DNA from: Porphyromonadaceae bacterium UBA3318
Lineage (GTDB): Bacteria; Bacteroidota; Bacteroidia; Bacteroidales; Muribaculaceae
Reading direction: 5' to 3'
NCBI GenBank assembly: GCA_002361235.1
Contig: DESI01000080.1
Span: 1 to 8,959, forward strand
Length of the DNA stretch: 8,959 nt
Shown here: piece after piece, positions 1-6,574 of the stretch
How positions within the stretch are numbered: the stretch's first letter is position 1
How the letters are laid out: each line of letters begins with the position of its first letter
Translations under genes and position numbers: made by a program
The notes under the pieces: generated by a model
What the model was told of the DNA's origin: nothing
What the model saw: the letters and a program-made list of their open reading frames with translations, nothing else
Databases searched by the model: none

Positions 1-1449
1 GTCGCCGTCGAAGTCGGCGTTGAACGCGGTACATGCCAGCGGGTGCAGCTGGATTGCCTTACCCTCGATCATGCGCGGCTGGAACGCCTGGATACCCAGA
101 CGGTGAAGTGTCGGGGCACGGTTCAGAAGCACCGGATGGCCCTTCATCACATGCTCCAGGATATCCCATACCACAGGCTCCTTGCGGTCTACTATCTTCT
201 TGGCCGACTTCACGGTCTTGACGATGCCGCGCTCTATGAGCTTGCGGATGATGAACGGTTTGTACAGCTCGGCGGCCATCAGCTTGGGGATACCGCACTC
301 GTGCATCTTCAGCTCGGGGCCGACCACGATCACGGAACGTGCCGAATAGTCCACACGCTTACCCAGCAGGTTCTGACGGAAACGTCCCTGCTTACCCTTC
401 AGCGAGTCGGACAGAGATTTGAGCGGACGGTTTACGTCGCTCTTGACGGCCGACGACTTGCGGCTGTTGTCCAGCAGCGAGTCCACCGCCTCCTGCAGCA
501 GACGCTTCTCGTTGCGCAGAATCACCTCGGGAGCCTGTATCTCGATGAGTCGCTTCAGACGGTTGTTACGTATGATGACGCGGCGGTACAGGTCGTTGAG
601 GTCGGAAGTTGCGAAGCGGCCGCCGTCCAGCGGCACCAGGGGACGCAGTTCCGGCGGAATCACCGGCACGGCCTTCAGAATCATCCACTCGGGGCGGTTC
701 TTGCCCATGGAGTTCAGGAATGAGTTCACCACCTGCAGACGCTTCAGGGCCTCGGTCTTGCGCTGCTGCGAGCCGTCCTTATTGGCCTTGTCGCGCAGCT
801 CGGCTGCCAGGGCGCGCAGGTCCAGACGCTGCAGCAGGTCGTAGATGGCCTCTGCACCCATCTTGGCCACGAACTTGTTCTCGTCGTCGTCAGGCAGACT
901 GCTGTTGCCCTCGGGCAGCGACTCCATGATGCGGTTGTATTCCTCCTCGGTCAGCAGGTCGTTGCGCTCCAGCGCCACCTTCTTGCCCGGTTCGGTCTCG
1001 ATCTCCACGCCGGCGGGATTGATCACGATGTAACGCTCGTAATAGATCACGTCCTCCAGCTTCTTCGAGGGCAGACCCAACAGGTATCCTATCTTGTTGG
1101 GCAGCGAACGGAAATACCAGATGTGAGCCACAGGCACTACCAGCTCGATGTGGCCCATGCGCTCGCGACGCACCTTCTTCTCCGTCACCTCCACGCCGCA
1201 TCGGTCGCACACGATACCCTTGTAGCGGATACGCTTGTACTTGCCGCAGTGGCACTCGTAGTCCTTGACCGGACCGAAGATCTTCTCGCAGAACAGACCG
1301 TCGCGCTCCGGCTTGTAGGTACGGTAGTTGATGGTCTCCGGCTTCAGGACCTCGCCGCTCGACTTCTCCTTGATCTCCTCCGGCGATGCGAGGCCGATGG
1401 TGATCTTCGAGAAATTGCTCTTTATCTTATTATCTCTTTTGTATGCCAT
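1..1449 (-). CDS. rpoC: RNA polymerase subunit beta' (RpoC), N-terminal 483 residues, cut by window edge
   Basis: RpoC is the largest subunit of bacterial RNA polymerase; it carries the catalytic magnesium and forms much of the clamp. I translated the frame from the ATG at 1449 to base 1 and found 483 residues with no stop. The start reads MAYKRDNKIKSNF. The N-terminal zinc site is present as C66, C68, C81 and C84 (CHCGKY...CDRCGVEV). The motif GKQGRFRQNLLGKRVDYSARS follows, then RAPTLHRLGIQAF. The last seven visible residues are NADFDGD (477-483), whose aspartates 479, 481 and 483 bind the active-site Mg2+. Compared with my recollection of the E. coli protein, there is an acidic insertion around residues 135-165, before KMGAEAI. 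The gene lies 21 bases after rpoB and is surely co-transcribed with it. An AAAGGA stretch at 1460-1465, 10 bases before the ATG, is the most SD-like site in the window. The C-terminal two thirds lie outside the window. Identification is certain. Confidence 0.99.
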   Translation of the reverse strand, partial: MAYKRDNKIKSNFSKITIGLASPEEIKEKSSGEVLKPETINYRTYKPERDGLFCEKIFGPVKDYECHCGKYKRIRYKGIVCDRCGVEVTEKKVRRERMGHIELVVPVAHIWYFRSLPNKIGYLLGLPSKKLEDVIYYERYIVINPAGVEIETEPGKKVALERNDLLTEEEYNRIMESLPEGNSSLPDDDENKFVAKMGAEAIYDLLQRLDLRALAAELRDKANKDGSQQRKTEALKRLQVVNSFLNSMGKNRPEWMILKAVPVIPPELRPLVPLDGGRFATSDLNDLYRRVIIRNNRLKRLIEIQAPEVILRNEKRLLQEAVDSLLDNSRKSSAVKSDVNRPLKSLSDSLKGKQGRFRQNLLGKRVDYSARSVIVVGPELKMHECGIPKLMAAELYKPFIIRKLIERGIVKTVKSAKKIVDRKEPVVWDILEHVMKGHPVLLNRAPTLHRLGIQAFQPRMIEGKAIQLHPLACTAFNADFDGD

Positions 1450-1470
1450 AGTTGTAGTGTCCTTTGATGA

Positions 1471-4400
1471 TTAGTCGAGAGTGATGCTGAGTCCCAGACC
1501 CGACAGCTCGTGCAGCAGCACGTTGAGCGATTCGGGAATGCCGGGTTCCGGCATCGCGTCACCTTTGACGATAGCCTCGTAAGCCTTGCTTCGGCCTACC
1601 ACGTCGTCCGACTTAATGGTAAGGATCTCCTGCAGGATGTGGGCGGCGCCGAATGCCTCGAGCGCCCATACCTCCATCTCTCCGAAACGCTGGCCACCGA
1701 ACTGGGCCTTACCGCCCAGAGGCTGCTGCGTGATCAGCGAGTACGGCCCGATGGAACGTGCGTGCATCTTGTCCTCCACCATGTGGCCCAGCTTCAGCAT
1801 GTAGATCACGCCCACCGTGGCCGGCTGGTCGAAACGGTCGCCCGTGCCGCCGTCGTACAGGTATGTCTTGCCGTAGCGGGGCAGCCCTGCCTTGTCGGTC
1901 CATTCGTTCAGGTCGTCCAGACTTGCTCCGTCGAAGATAGGGGTAGCAAATTTCTCGCCAAGTTCGCGGCCGGCCCATCCGAGCACGGTCTCGAATATCT
2001 GACCCAAGTTCATACGCGAAGGCACACCCAGCGGGTTCAGCACGATGTCCACGGGAGTTCCGTCGGCCAGGAACGGCATGTCCTCCTGACGCACCACGCG
2101 GCTGACGATACCCTTGTTACCGTGACGTCCTGCCATCTTGTCACCTACGCCGATCTTACGCTTCTTGGCGATGTACACCTTGGCCATCTGCATGATGCCG
2201 GCGGGAAGCTCGTCACCGATGGTGATGTCGAACTTGCGGCGGTGCAGCTCGGCGTCTATCTTCTTCGACTTGCGCAGGTAGTTGGTGATAAGTTTGCTTA
2301 TCATACCGTTGATGCGCTCGTCCTCGGTCCAGTCGTTCAGATGGATTGTCTCGTAATCCAGCGAGTTGAAGTCGATGTTGTCGAACGTCGAGCCCTTGGG
2401 CACGATGTCCACGCCGATGTAGTCCTGGATACCCATTGACTTCTGGCCCTTCAGCAGTGCCTTCAGCTTGGAGATCATCAGGTCCTTCAGCTCGGTCTGC
2501 TTCTCCTCGTATTCCTCCACCAGCATGGGCAGCTGCGCGTTGACACTGTTCTTGTTGCCCTTCTTCTTGGTGGCTTTGCTGAACAGCGAGGTGCCTATCA
2601 CCACGCCCTTCAGCGACGGAGTGGCCTTCAGCGAGGCATCCTTCACGTCGCCGGCCTTGTCGCCGAAGATGGCGCGCAGCAGCTTCTCCTCGGGCGTCGG
2701 GTCGCTCTCGCCCTTAGGCGTGATCTTACCGATCATGATGTCGCCCGGCACCACATACGCTCCGACACGGATTATACCGCGCTCGTCCAGATCCTTGGTG
2801 GCGTCCTCGCTCACGTTCGGGATGTCCGAGGTCAGTTCCTCCATGCCGCGCTTGGTCTCGCGCACGTCGATGCTATATTCGTCCACATGCACCGAAGTCA
2901 GTATGTCCTCGCGGACCATACGCTCGTTCAGCACGATGGCATCCTCATAGTTGTAACCCTTCCAGGGCATGAACGCCACCTTCAGGTTGCGGCCCAGTGC
3001 CAGCTCGCCCTTCTCCGTGGAGTAACCCTCGGTCAGGATGTCGCCCTCCTCTACGCGCTGTCCCTTGTTGCAGATGGGACGCAGGTCGATGGTGGTACCC
3101 TGATTGGTGCGGCGGAACTTAGGCAGCTTGTATTCCTTGGTCGCGGGTTCGAATTCCACGAACTCCTCGTCCTCGGTGCGGTCGTACTTGATGCGGATAC
3201 GCTCGGCGTCCACATACTCTATCACACCCTTGCCTTCGGCCGTGACCTGCGTACGCGAGTCGCGTATCAGCTGGCCCTCGATGCCGGTTCCCACGATAGG
3301 AGCCTCGCTGCGCAGCAACGGCACGGCCTGGCGCATCATGTTCGATCCCATCAGCGCGCGGTTTGCGTCGTCGTGCTCCAGGAACGGAATCAGCGATGCG
3401 GCTATAGAGGCAATCTGCAGAGGCGACACATCCATCAGGTCAAGCTCGTTGGGAGCCACGATCGGGAAGTCGGCCTCCAGACGTGCCTTGACACGATTGT
3501 TGATAAACGTACCGTCGTCGTTCACGGGGGCGTTGCCCTGCGCGATGGTCTTGCCCTCCTCTATCTCGGCGGTCATGTACACGACGTCGTCGTTGTTCAG
3601 GTCCACCACGCCGTTCTCCACCTTGCGGTAGGGAGTCTCTATGAAACCGAGGTTGTTGATCTTGGCGTATACGCAGAGGCTGGAGATCAGACCGATGTTA
3701 GGACCTTCAGGGGTCTCGATCGGGCAGAGACGGCCGTAATGCGTGTAGTGCACGTCTCGCACCTCGAAGCCTGCGCGCTCGCGGCTCAGACCGCCGGGGC
3801 CAAGGGCCGACATACGGCGCTTGTGCGTGATCTCGGCCAGGGGGTTGGTCTGGTCCATGAACTGCGACAGCGCGTTGGTGCCGAAGAATGTGTTGATCAC
3901 AGCCGAGATGGTCTTGGCGTTGATCAGGTCGATGGGCTTGAACACCTCGTTGTCGCGCACGTTCATCTTCTCGCGGATGCTGCGTGCTATACGGGCCAGG
4001 CCCACGCCGAACTGATTGTAAAGCTGCTCGCCCACGGTGCGCACGCGACGGTTGCTCAGGTGGTCGATATCGTCCACGTCGCTCTTGGCGTTGATCAGCT
4101 CTATCAGATACTTGATGATGGCGATGATGTCCTCACGCGTCAGCACCTTCACCTCCATCGGAGTGTCGAGACCCAGCTTCTTGTTGATACGGTAGCGGCC
4201 TACCTCGCCCAGGTCATAACGCTTCTCCGAGAAGAAAAGGCTCTGAATCACCTCGCGCGCCGATGCTGCATCCGGTGGATCGGCGTTGCGCAGCTGTCTG
4301 TAGATATAGGTGACCGCCTCCTGCTCGGAGTTCGACATGTCGCGCTGCAGGGTGTTGAATATTATGCTGTAGTCCACAGCGGCCACGCCCTCCTTCTCCA

Positions 4401-5286
4401 GGAGGATGGTCTTCACGCCGCTGTTCAGGATCATTTCGATGTTGTCTTCTGAAATCTCGCTTCCACGCTCCACAATCAGCGTGTTGCGCTCCATGGTGGT
4501 TACCTCGCCTGTGTCAGGATCCACGAAATCCTCGTGCATGCTCTCCATCACGCGGCCGGCCAGACGACGGCCTATCACCTTCTTCAGGTTGCTTTCCGTC
4601 ACCTTTATTTCCTCGGCCAGGTCGAAAATCTCCACAATCTCCTTATCCGTCTCGAAACCGATGGCACGGAGCAGTGTGGTTACGGGGAGTTTCTTCTTAC
4701 GGTCGATGTAGGCGTACATCACGTTGTTGATGTCGGTGGCGAACTCTATCCATGAGCCGCGGAACGGGATGATACGTGCCGAATACAGCTTTGTGCCGTT
4801 GGCATGCATGCTGTTACCGAAAAACACGCCCGGCGAGCGGTGCAGCTGTGATACGACAACGCGCTCGGCGCCGTTGATCACGAATGTGCCCTGCTCCGTC
4901 ATGTACGGAATGGTGCCGAGGTACACATCCTGGATCGTGGTGTCGAAATCCACGTGGTCAGGGTCGGTGCACGACAACTTCAGCTTCGCCTTCAAAGGCA
5001 CGCTGTAGGTCAGACCCCGTTTCAGACATTCGTCGATGGTGTAACGCGGAGGATCAATGTAATAGTCGAGGAATTCCAGCACAAAGTTGTTGCGCGTGTC
5101 CGTGATGGGGAAATTCTCTGCGAATACCTTATACAATCCCTGATTCTTGCGCTCTTCCGGAGGAGTGTCCAGCTGCAGGAAGTCGCGGAACGACTTCAGC
5201 TGTATCTCAAGGAAATCCGGAAACGGCAGCGGATTTTTAATCGACGCGAAGTTTACTCGCGGTTTTTCGGTTAAATTTACTGACAT
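1471..5286 (-). CDS. rpoB: RNA polymerase subunit beta (RpoB)
   Basis: RpoB is the second-largest RNA polymerase subunit and forms the active-site pincer with beta'. The 1271-residue ORF is complete, about 70 residues shorter than E. coli RpoB, and matches the Bacteroidota type. Recognisable parts in order are: the N-terminal protrusion and lobe; the rifampicin-pocket fork region (SQFMDQTNPLAEITHKRR, 474-491, then MSALG); GYNYED (777-782), an acidic active-site motif; the flap tip EEKLLRAIFG (866-875) that contacts sigma region 4; a lysine-rich variable insertion about 903-1020; GDKMAGRHGNKG (1048-1059), with K1050 and K1058 as the active-site lysines; and the C-terminal clamp with QRFGEMEVWAL (1199-1209). 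D478, H488, R491 and S493 align with E. coli D516, H526, R529 and S531 and carry the usual rifampicin-sensitive residues. The start MSVNLTEKPRVNFAS fits the family, and no Shine-Dalgarno sequence precedes it. A 334-base spacer separates it from rplL upstream. Confidence 0.99.
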   Translation of the reverse strand: MSVNLTEKPRVNFASIKNPLPFPDFLEIQLKSFRDFLQLDTPPEERKNQGLYKVFAENFPITDTRNNFVLEFLDYYIDPPRYTIDECLKRGLTYSVPLKAKLKLSCTDPDHVDFDTTIQDVYLGTIPYMTEQGTFVINGAERVVVSQLHRSPGVFFGNSMHANGTKLYSARIIPFRGSWIEFATDINNVMYAYIDRKKKLPVTTLLRAIGFETDKEIVEIFDLAEEIKVTESNLKKVIGRRLAGRVMESMHEDFVDPDTGEVTTMERNTLIVERGSEISEDNIEMILNSGVKTILLEKEGVAAVDYSIIFNTLQRDMSNSEQEAVTYIYRQLRNADPPDAASAREVIQSLFFSEKRYDLGEVGRYRINKKLGLDTPMEVKVLTREDIIAIIKYLIELINAKSDVDDIDHLSNRRVRTVGEQLYNQFGVGLARIARSIREKMNVRDNEVFKPIDLINAKTISAVINTFFGTNALSQFMDQTNPLAEITHKRRMSALGPGGLSRERAGFEVRDVHYTHYGRLCPIETPEGPNIGLISSLCVYAKINNLGFIETPYRKVENGVVDLNNDDVVYMTAEIEEGKTIAQGNAPVNDDGTFINNRVKARLEADFPIVAPNELDLMDVSPLQIASIAASLIPFLEHDDANRALMGSNMMRQAVPLLRSEAPIVGTGIEGQLIRDSRTQVTAEGKGVIEYVDAERIRIKYDRTEDEEFVEFEPATKEYKLPKFRRTNQGTTIDLRPICNKGQRVEEGDILTEGYSTEKGELALGRNLKVAFMPWKGYNYEDAIVLNERMVREDILTSVHVDEYSIDVRETKRGMEELTSDIPNVSEDATKDLDERGIIRVGAYVVPGDIMIGKITPKGESDPTPEEKLLRAIFGDKAGDVKDASLKATPSLKGVVIGTSLFSKATKKKGNKNSVNAQLPMLVEEYEEKQTELKDLMISKLKALLKGQKSMGIQDYIGVDIVPKGSTFDNIDFNSLDYETIHLNDWTEDERINGMISKLITNYLRKSKKIDAELHRRKFDITIGDELPAGIMQMAKVYIAKKRKIGVGDKMAGRHGNKGIVSRVVRQEDMPFLADGTPVDIVLNPLGVPSRMNLGQIFETVLGWAGRELGEKFATPIFDGASLDDLNEWTDKAGLPRYGKTYLYDGGTGDRFDQPATVGVIYMLKLGHMVEDKMHARSIGPYSLITQQPLGGKAQFGGQRFGEMEVWALEAFGAAHILQEILTIKSDDVVGRSKAYEAIVKGDAMPEPGIPESLNVLLHELSGLGLSITLD

Positions 5287-5405
5287 TGGTTGGGATTTAG
5301 TTCTTTATTGCCGGTGGCGGCGAAGGAATTTCTATCTATGTTTTCAAAAACTGCAAAAGCTTCTTATGCCACGGGCGGAATTATCGGAGAAAGGAATATG
5401 ATTGA

Positions 5406-5480
5406 GAGAGGCTTATGAATCGTGATTCGAGAGGCCTATGAATCGTAATTCAAGAGACCTATGGATCGTGATTCGAGAGG
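5406..5480. repeat. 23-bp tandem repeat, about 3.3 copies, each with a small palindrome
   Basis: Three adjacent 23-base units lie at 5406-5428, 5429-5451 and 5452-5474, followed by a partial fourth (GAGAGG, 5475-5480). On the plus strand each begins GAGAGG or AAGAGA and ends with a near-palindrome such as GAATCGTGATTC. Units 1 and 2 match at 21 of 23 positions; unit 3 matches either of them at 19 of 23. The palindrome centres are 23 bp apart, close to two helical turns, so bound proteins would sit on one face of the DNA. In RNA, each could fold only a very short 4-bp stem. The array sits between the spacer hairpins and rpoB. Its function is unknown. Confidence 0.9.
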
Positions 5481-5487
5481 GTGTCGC

Positions 5488-5518
5488 CGTGCGGAATCCA
5501 CAAGGGTCAATTCGCACG
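5488..5518 (-). promoter_or_regulatory. Imperfect hairpin in the rpoB leader
   Basis: CGTGCG (5488-5493) pairs with CGCACG (5513-5518). A bulged base at 5494 is followed by AAT pairing with ATT, giving about 9 bp closed by a loop of about 12 bases. It starts only 2 bases from the neighbouring hairpin at 5521-5549. There is no U-tract after it in the transcript, so it is not a classic terminator. A regulatory role is inferred from its place in the stack of hairpins. Confidence 0.4.
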
Positions 5519-5520
5519 TA

Positions 5521-5549
5521 ATCATCGACGTCCTGCGGGCATCGATGAT
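5521..5549 (-). promoter_or_regulatory. Hairpin with 8-bp perfect outer stem in the rpoB leader
   Basis: The outer arms ATCATCGA (5521-5528) and TCGATGAT (5542-5549) are exact inverse complements. In the minus-strand transcript the stem continues through a U-G wobble and three further G-C pairs with one C-A mismatch to a 3-base loop. The transcript after it is not U-rich. It could be part of an attenuator or a ribonuclease site, or simply a stable leader element. Confidence 0.5.
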
Positions 5550-5556
5550 AGATTAT

Positions 5557-5602
5557 AATAGGTTAAGAACGCAAACATAATGTGGAGCGTTCTTAACCTA
5601 TT
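5557..5602 (-). promoter_or_regulatory. Perfect 16-bp hairpin just downstream of rplL (attenuator or processing site)
   Basis: AATAGGTTAAGAACGC (5557-5572) is the exact inverse complement of 5587-5602, with a 14-base loop. The hairpin begins 18 bases after the rplL stop codon. In the transcript it is followed by AUAAUCUAUC, which is A/U-rich but lacks a run of U, so it is at best a weak or partial terminator. A long uninterrupted stem also suits RNase III cleavage. By position it parallels the E. coli rplL-rpoB attenuator/processing region. Complete termination is unlikely because no clear promoter for rpoB is visible after it. Confidence 0.6.
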
Positions 5603-5620
5603 TAGTGTCGGATTTGGATC

Positions 5621-5995
5621 TTACTTGAGTTCAACCTCAGCACCAGCCTCCTCCAGCTGCTTCTTCAGGCCCTCTGCCTCAGCCTTGGGCAGGCCTTCCT
5701 TGATGGTGTTGGGAGCACCGTCAACCAGCTCCTTAGCCTCTTTCAGGCCCAGGCCGGTCAGCTCCTTAACCAGCTTCACAACAGCCAGTTTGCTTGCGCC
5801 GGCTGCTTTCAGAACTACGTCGAAGTTGGTCTTCTCCTCAGCGGCTGCGCCTGCTGCGGCGGGACCTGCTGCTACTGCTACAGCTGCAGCTGCCGGCTCG
5901 ATGCCGTACTCGTTCTTCAGTATCTCAGCCAGTTCGTTCACTTCCTTTACGGTGAGGTTTACAAGCTGCTCTGCAAATGCTTTCAAATCTGCCAT
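5621..5995 (-). CDS. rplL: 50S ribosomal protein L7/L12 (bL12)
   Basis: bL12 forms the mobile stalk of the large ribosomal subunit and recruits the GTPase factors IF2, EF-Tu, EF-G and RF3. The 124-residue length is typical. Residues 1-32 form the helical dimerisation domain that binds L10 (MADLKAFAEQLVNLTVKEV). Residues 34-53 are an Ala/Gly-rich flexible hinge. Residues 55-124 form the globular C-terminal domain, with the factor-contacting helices at about 66-92 (ASKLAVVKLVKE, GLGLKEAKELV). It follows rplJ by 35 bases. That gap is unusually A-rich, with GAAA directly before the ATG and no Shine-Dalgarno sequence. This suits the high, several-copies-per-ribosome output needed for L12 in a Bacteroidota translation system. 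It ends just before the hairpin-rich rpoB leader. Confidence 0.99.
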   Translation of the reverse strand: MADLKAFAEQLVNLTVKEVNELAEILKNEYGIEPAAAAVAVAAGPAAAGAAAEEKTNFDVVLKAAGASKLAVVKLVKELTGLGLKEAKELVDGAPNTIKEGLPKAEAEGLKKQLEEAGAEVELK

Positions 5996-6030
5996 TTTCG
6001 TATCTTTTTTTAATTTTTTACTATGTTGGT
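5996..6030 (-). promoter_or_regulatory. A-rich translation-initiation region of rplL
   Basis: The 35-base rplJ-rplL gap reads on the transcript strand as a nearly unbroken A/T tract, including AAAAAATTAAAAAAAG, and ends in GAAA before the start codon. It has no Shine-Dalgarno sequence. Bacteroidota ribosomes are known to use the anti-SD little and to favour unstructured, A-rich upstream regions with A at -3, which this shows clearly. Its role as a translation enhancer is an inference. Confidence 0.5.
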
Positions 6031-6555
6031 TTATGCTTCTTTCTTGGAGAGTGTCTCGAGCACGCCGTGCAGCAGATTGCCTCCGCTCTGCAGGGCGCTG
6101 ATCACGTTCTTAGCAGGCGACTGCAGCAGTGCCACAACATCTGCGATAAGTTCGTTCTTGCTCTTGATATTGGAAAGGGTCTCCAAGTTCTCCTCGCCAA
6201 CATAAACTGTTTCCTCCACGTAGGCACCCTTCAGCAACGGAAGGGTCTCCTTCTTGTCACGGAACTTCTTAATCAGCTTCGCGGGAGCGTTGCCCGTGTT
6301 GCTCAGCAGAAGTGTCGTCTCACCGTGGAGAAGATCGTACAACTCCGAATAGTCGGTCTCGCTTGCCTCCAGAGCCTTCTTCAGCAACGTGTTCTTCACA
6401 CACAGCATCTTTACCTCGGCTCCGAAGCATGCGCGGCGCAGTGCGCTTGTCTTCTCGGCGTTCAGACCCTGGGTCTGCACCAAGTATACGCAGCTGTACT
6501 GTGCCAGCTCGCCGCCTATGCTCTCTATGATCTTAGCTTTATCTTCCTTTTTCAT
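6031..6555 (-). CDS. rplJ: 50S ribosomal protein L10 (uL10)
   Basis: L10 anchors the L7/L12 dimers to the stalk base on 23S rRNA next to L11. The ORF has 174 residues, slightly longer than the 165 of E. coli. The N-terminal rRNA-binding domain (about 1-125) contains the typical VKNTLLKKAL segment (53-62) and a YLVQTQGLNA strand-loop (24-33). The C-terminal tail (about 135-174) would form the helix that holds L12 dimers. The start MKKEDKAKIIESI is the usual Bacteroidota form, so the called ATG is accepted. The gap from rplA is only 19 bases, with no room for the separate L10-leader structure seen in E. coli and Firmicutes. If L10 regulates itself here, the target must lie elsewhere. It is co-transcribed with rplL. 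Confidence 0.98.
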   Translation of the reverse strand: MKKEDKAKIIESIGGELAQYSCVYLVQTQGLNAEKTSALRRACFGAEVKMLCVKNTLLKKALEASETDYSELYDLLHGETTLLLSNTGNAPAKLIKKFRDKKETLPLLKGAYVEETVYVGEENLETLSNIKSKNELIADVVALLQSPAKNVISALQSGGNLLHGVLETLSKKEA

Positions 6556-6574
6556 CGATTTTCAGTTTTAAAAA

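Larger units (their letters stand above)
5287..5620 (-). promoter_or_regulatory. Structured rplL-rpoB spacer and rpoB leader region
   Basis: This is the only stretch over 300 bases without a gene. In transcription order it holds a perfect 16-bp hairpin (5557-5602), a second hairpin (5521-5549), a third imperfect hairpin (5488-5518), about 3.3 tandem copies of a 23-bp unit (5406-5480), and then an A/T-rich segment of about 115 bases up to the rpoB ATG. I see no convincing coding sequence in it on either strand. In E. coli the same position holds an attenuator and an RNase III processing site that lower rpoBC expression relative to the ribosomal proteins. A similar role here is inferred from position and structure only. 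I found no full Bacteroides-type promoter (TTTG, then TAnnTTTG about 20 bases on), although a lone TATGTTTG occurs at 5572-5579. Confidence 0.6.

Noticed and set aside
43..723. A 226-codon plus-strand open frame opposite rpoC
   Set aside because: It is a codon-aligned shadow of rpoC, whose minus-strand frame is open from 1449 to the window edge and matches the family throughout.
1510..2439. A 309-codon plus-strand open frame opposite the rpoB 3' end
   Set aside because: It is a codon-aligned antisense shadow of rpoB, explained by the same codon bias.
2887..4452. A 521-codon open frame on the plus strand, opposite rpoB
   Set aside because: It uses exactly the same codon triplets as rpoB read in reverse. 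Its openness only reflects the rarity of TTA, CTA and TCA codons in a strongly biased gene. The translation resembles no family I know, and rpoB is clearly the real gene.
5406..5480. The tandem repeat read as a CRISPR array
   Set aside because: The units abut directly with no unique spacers, and there are no cas genes nearby.
5580..6101. A 173-codon plus-strand open frame over rplL
   Set aside because: It is a Ser/Ala-rich translation of the reverse complement of the L12 hinge and flanks, with no family resemblance; rplL on the other strand is certain.
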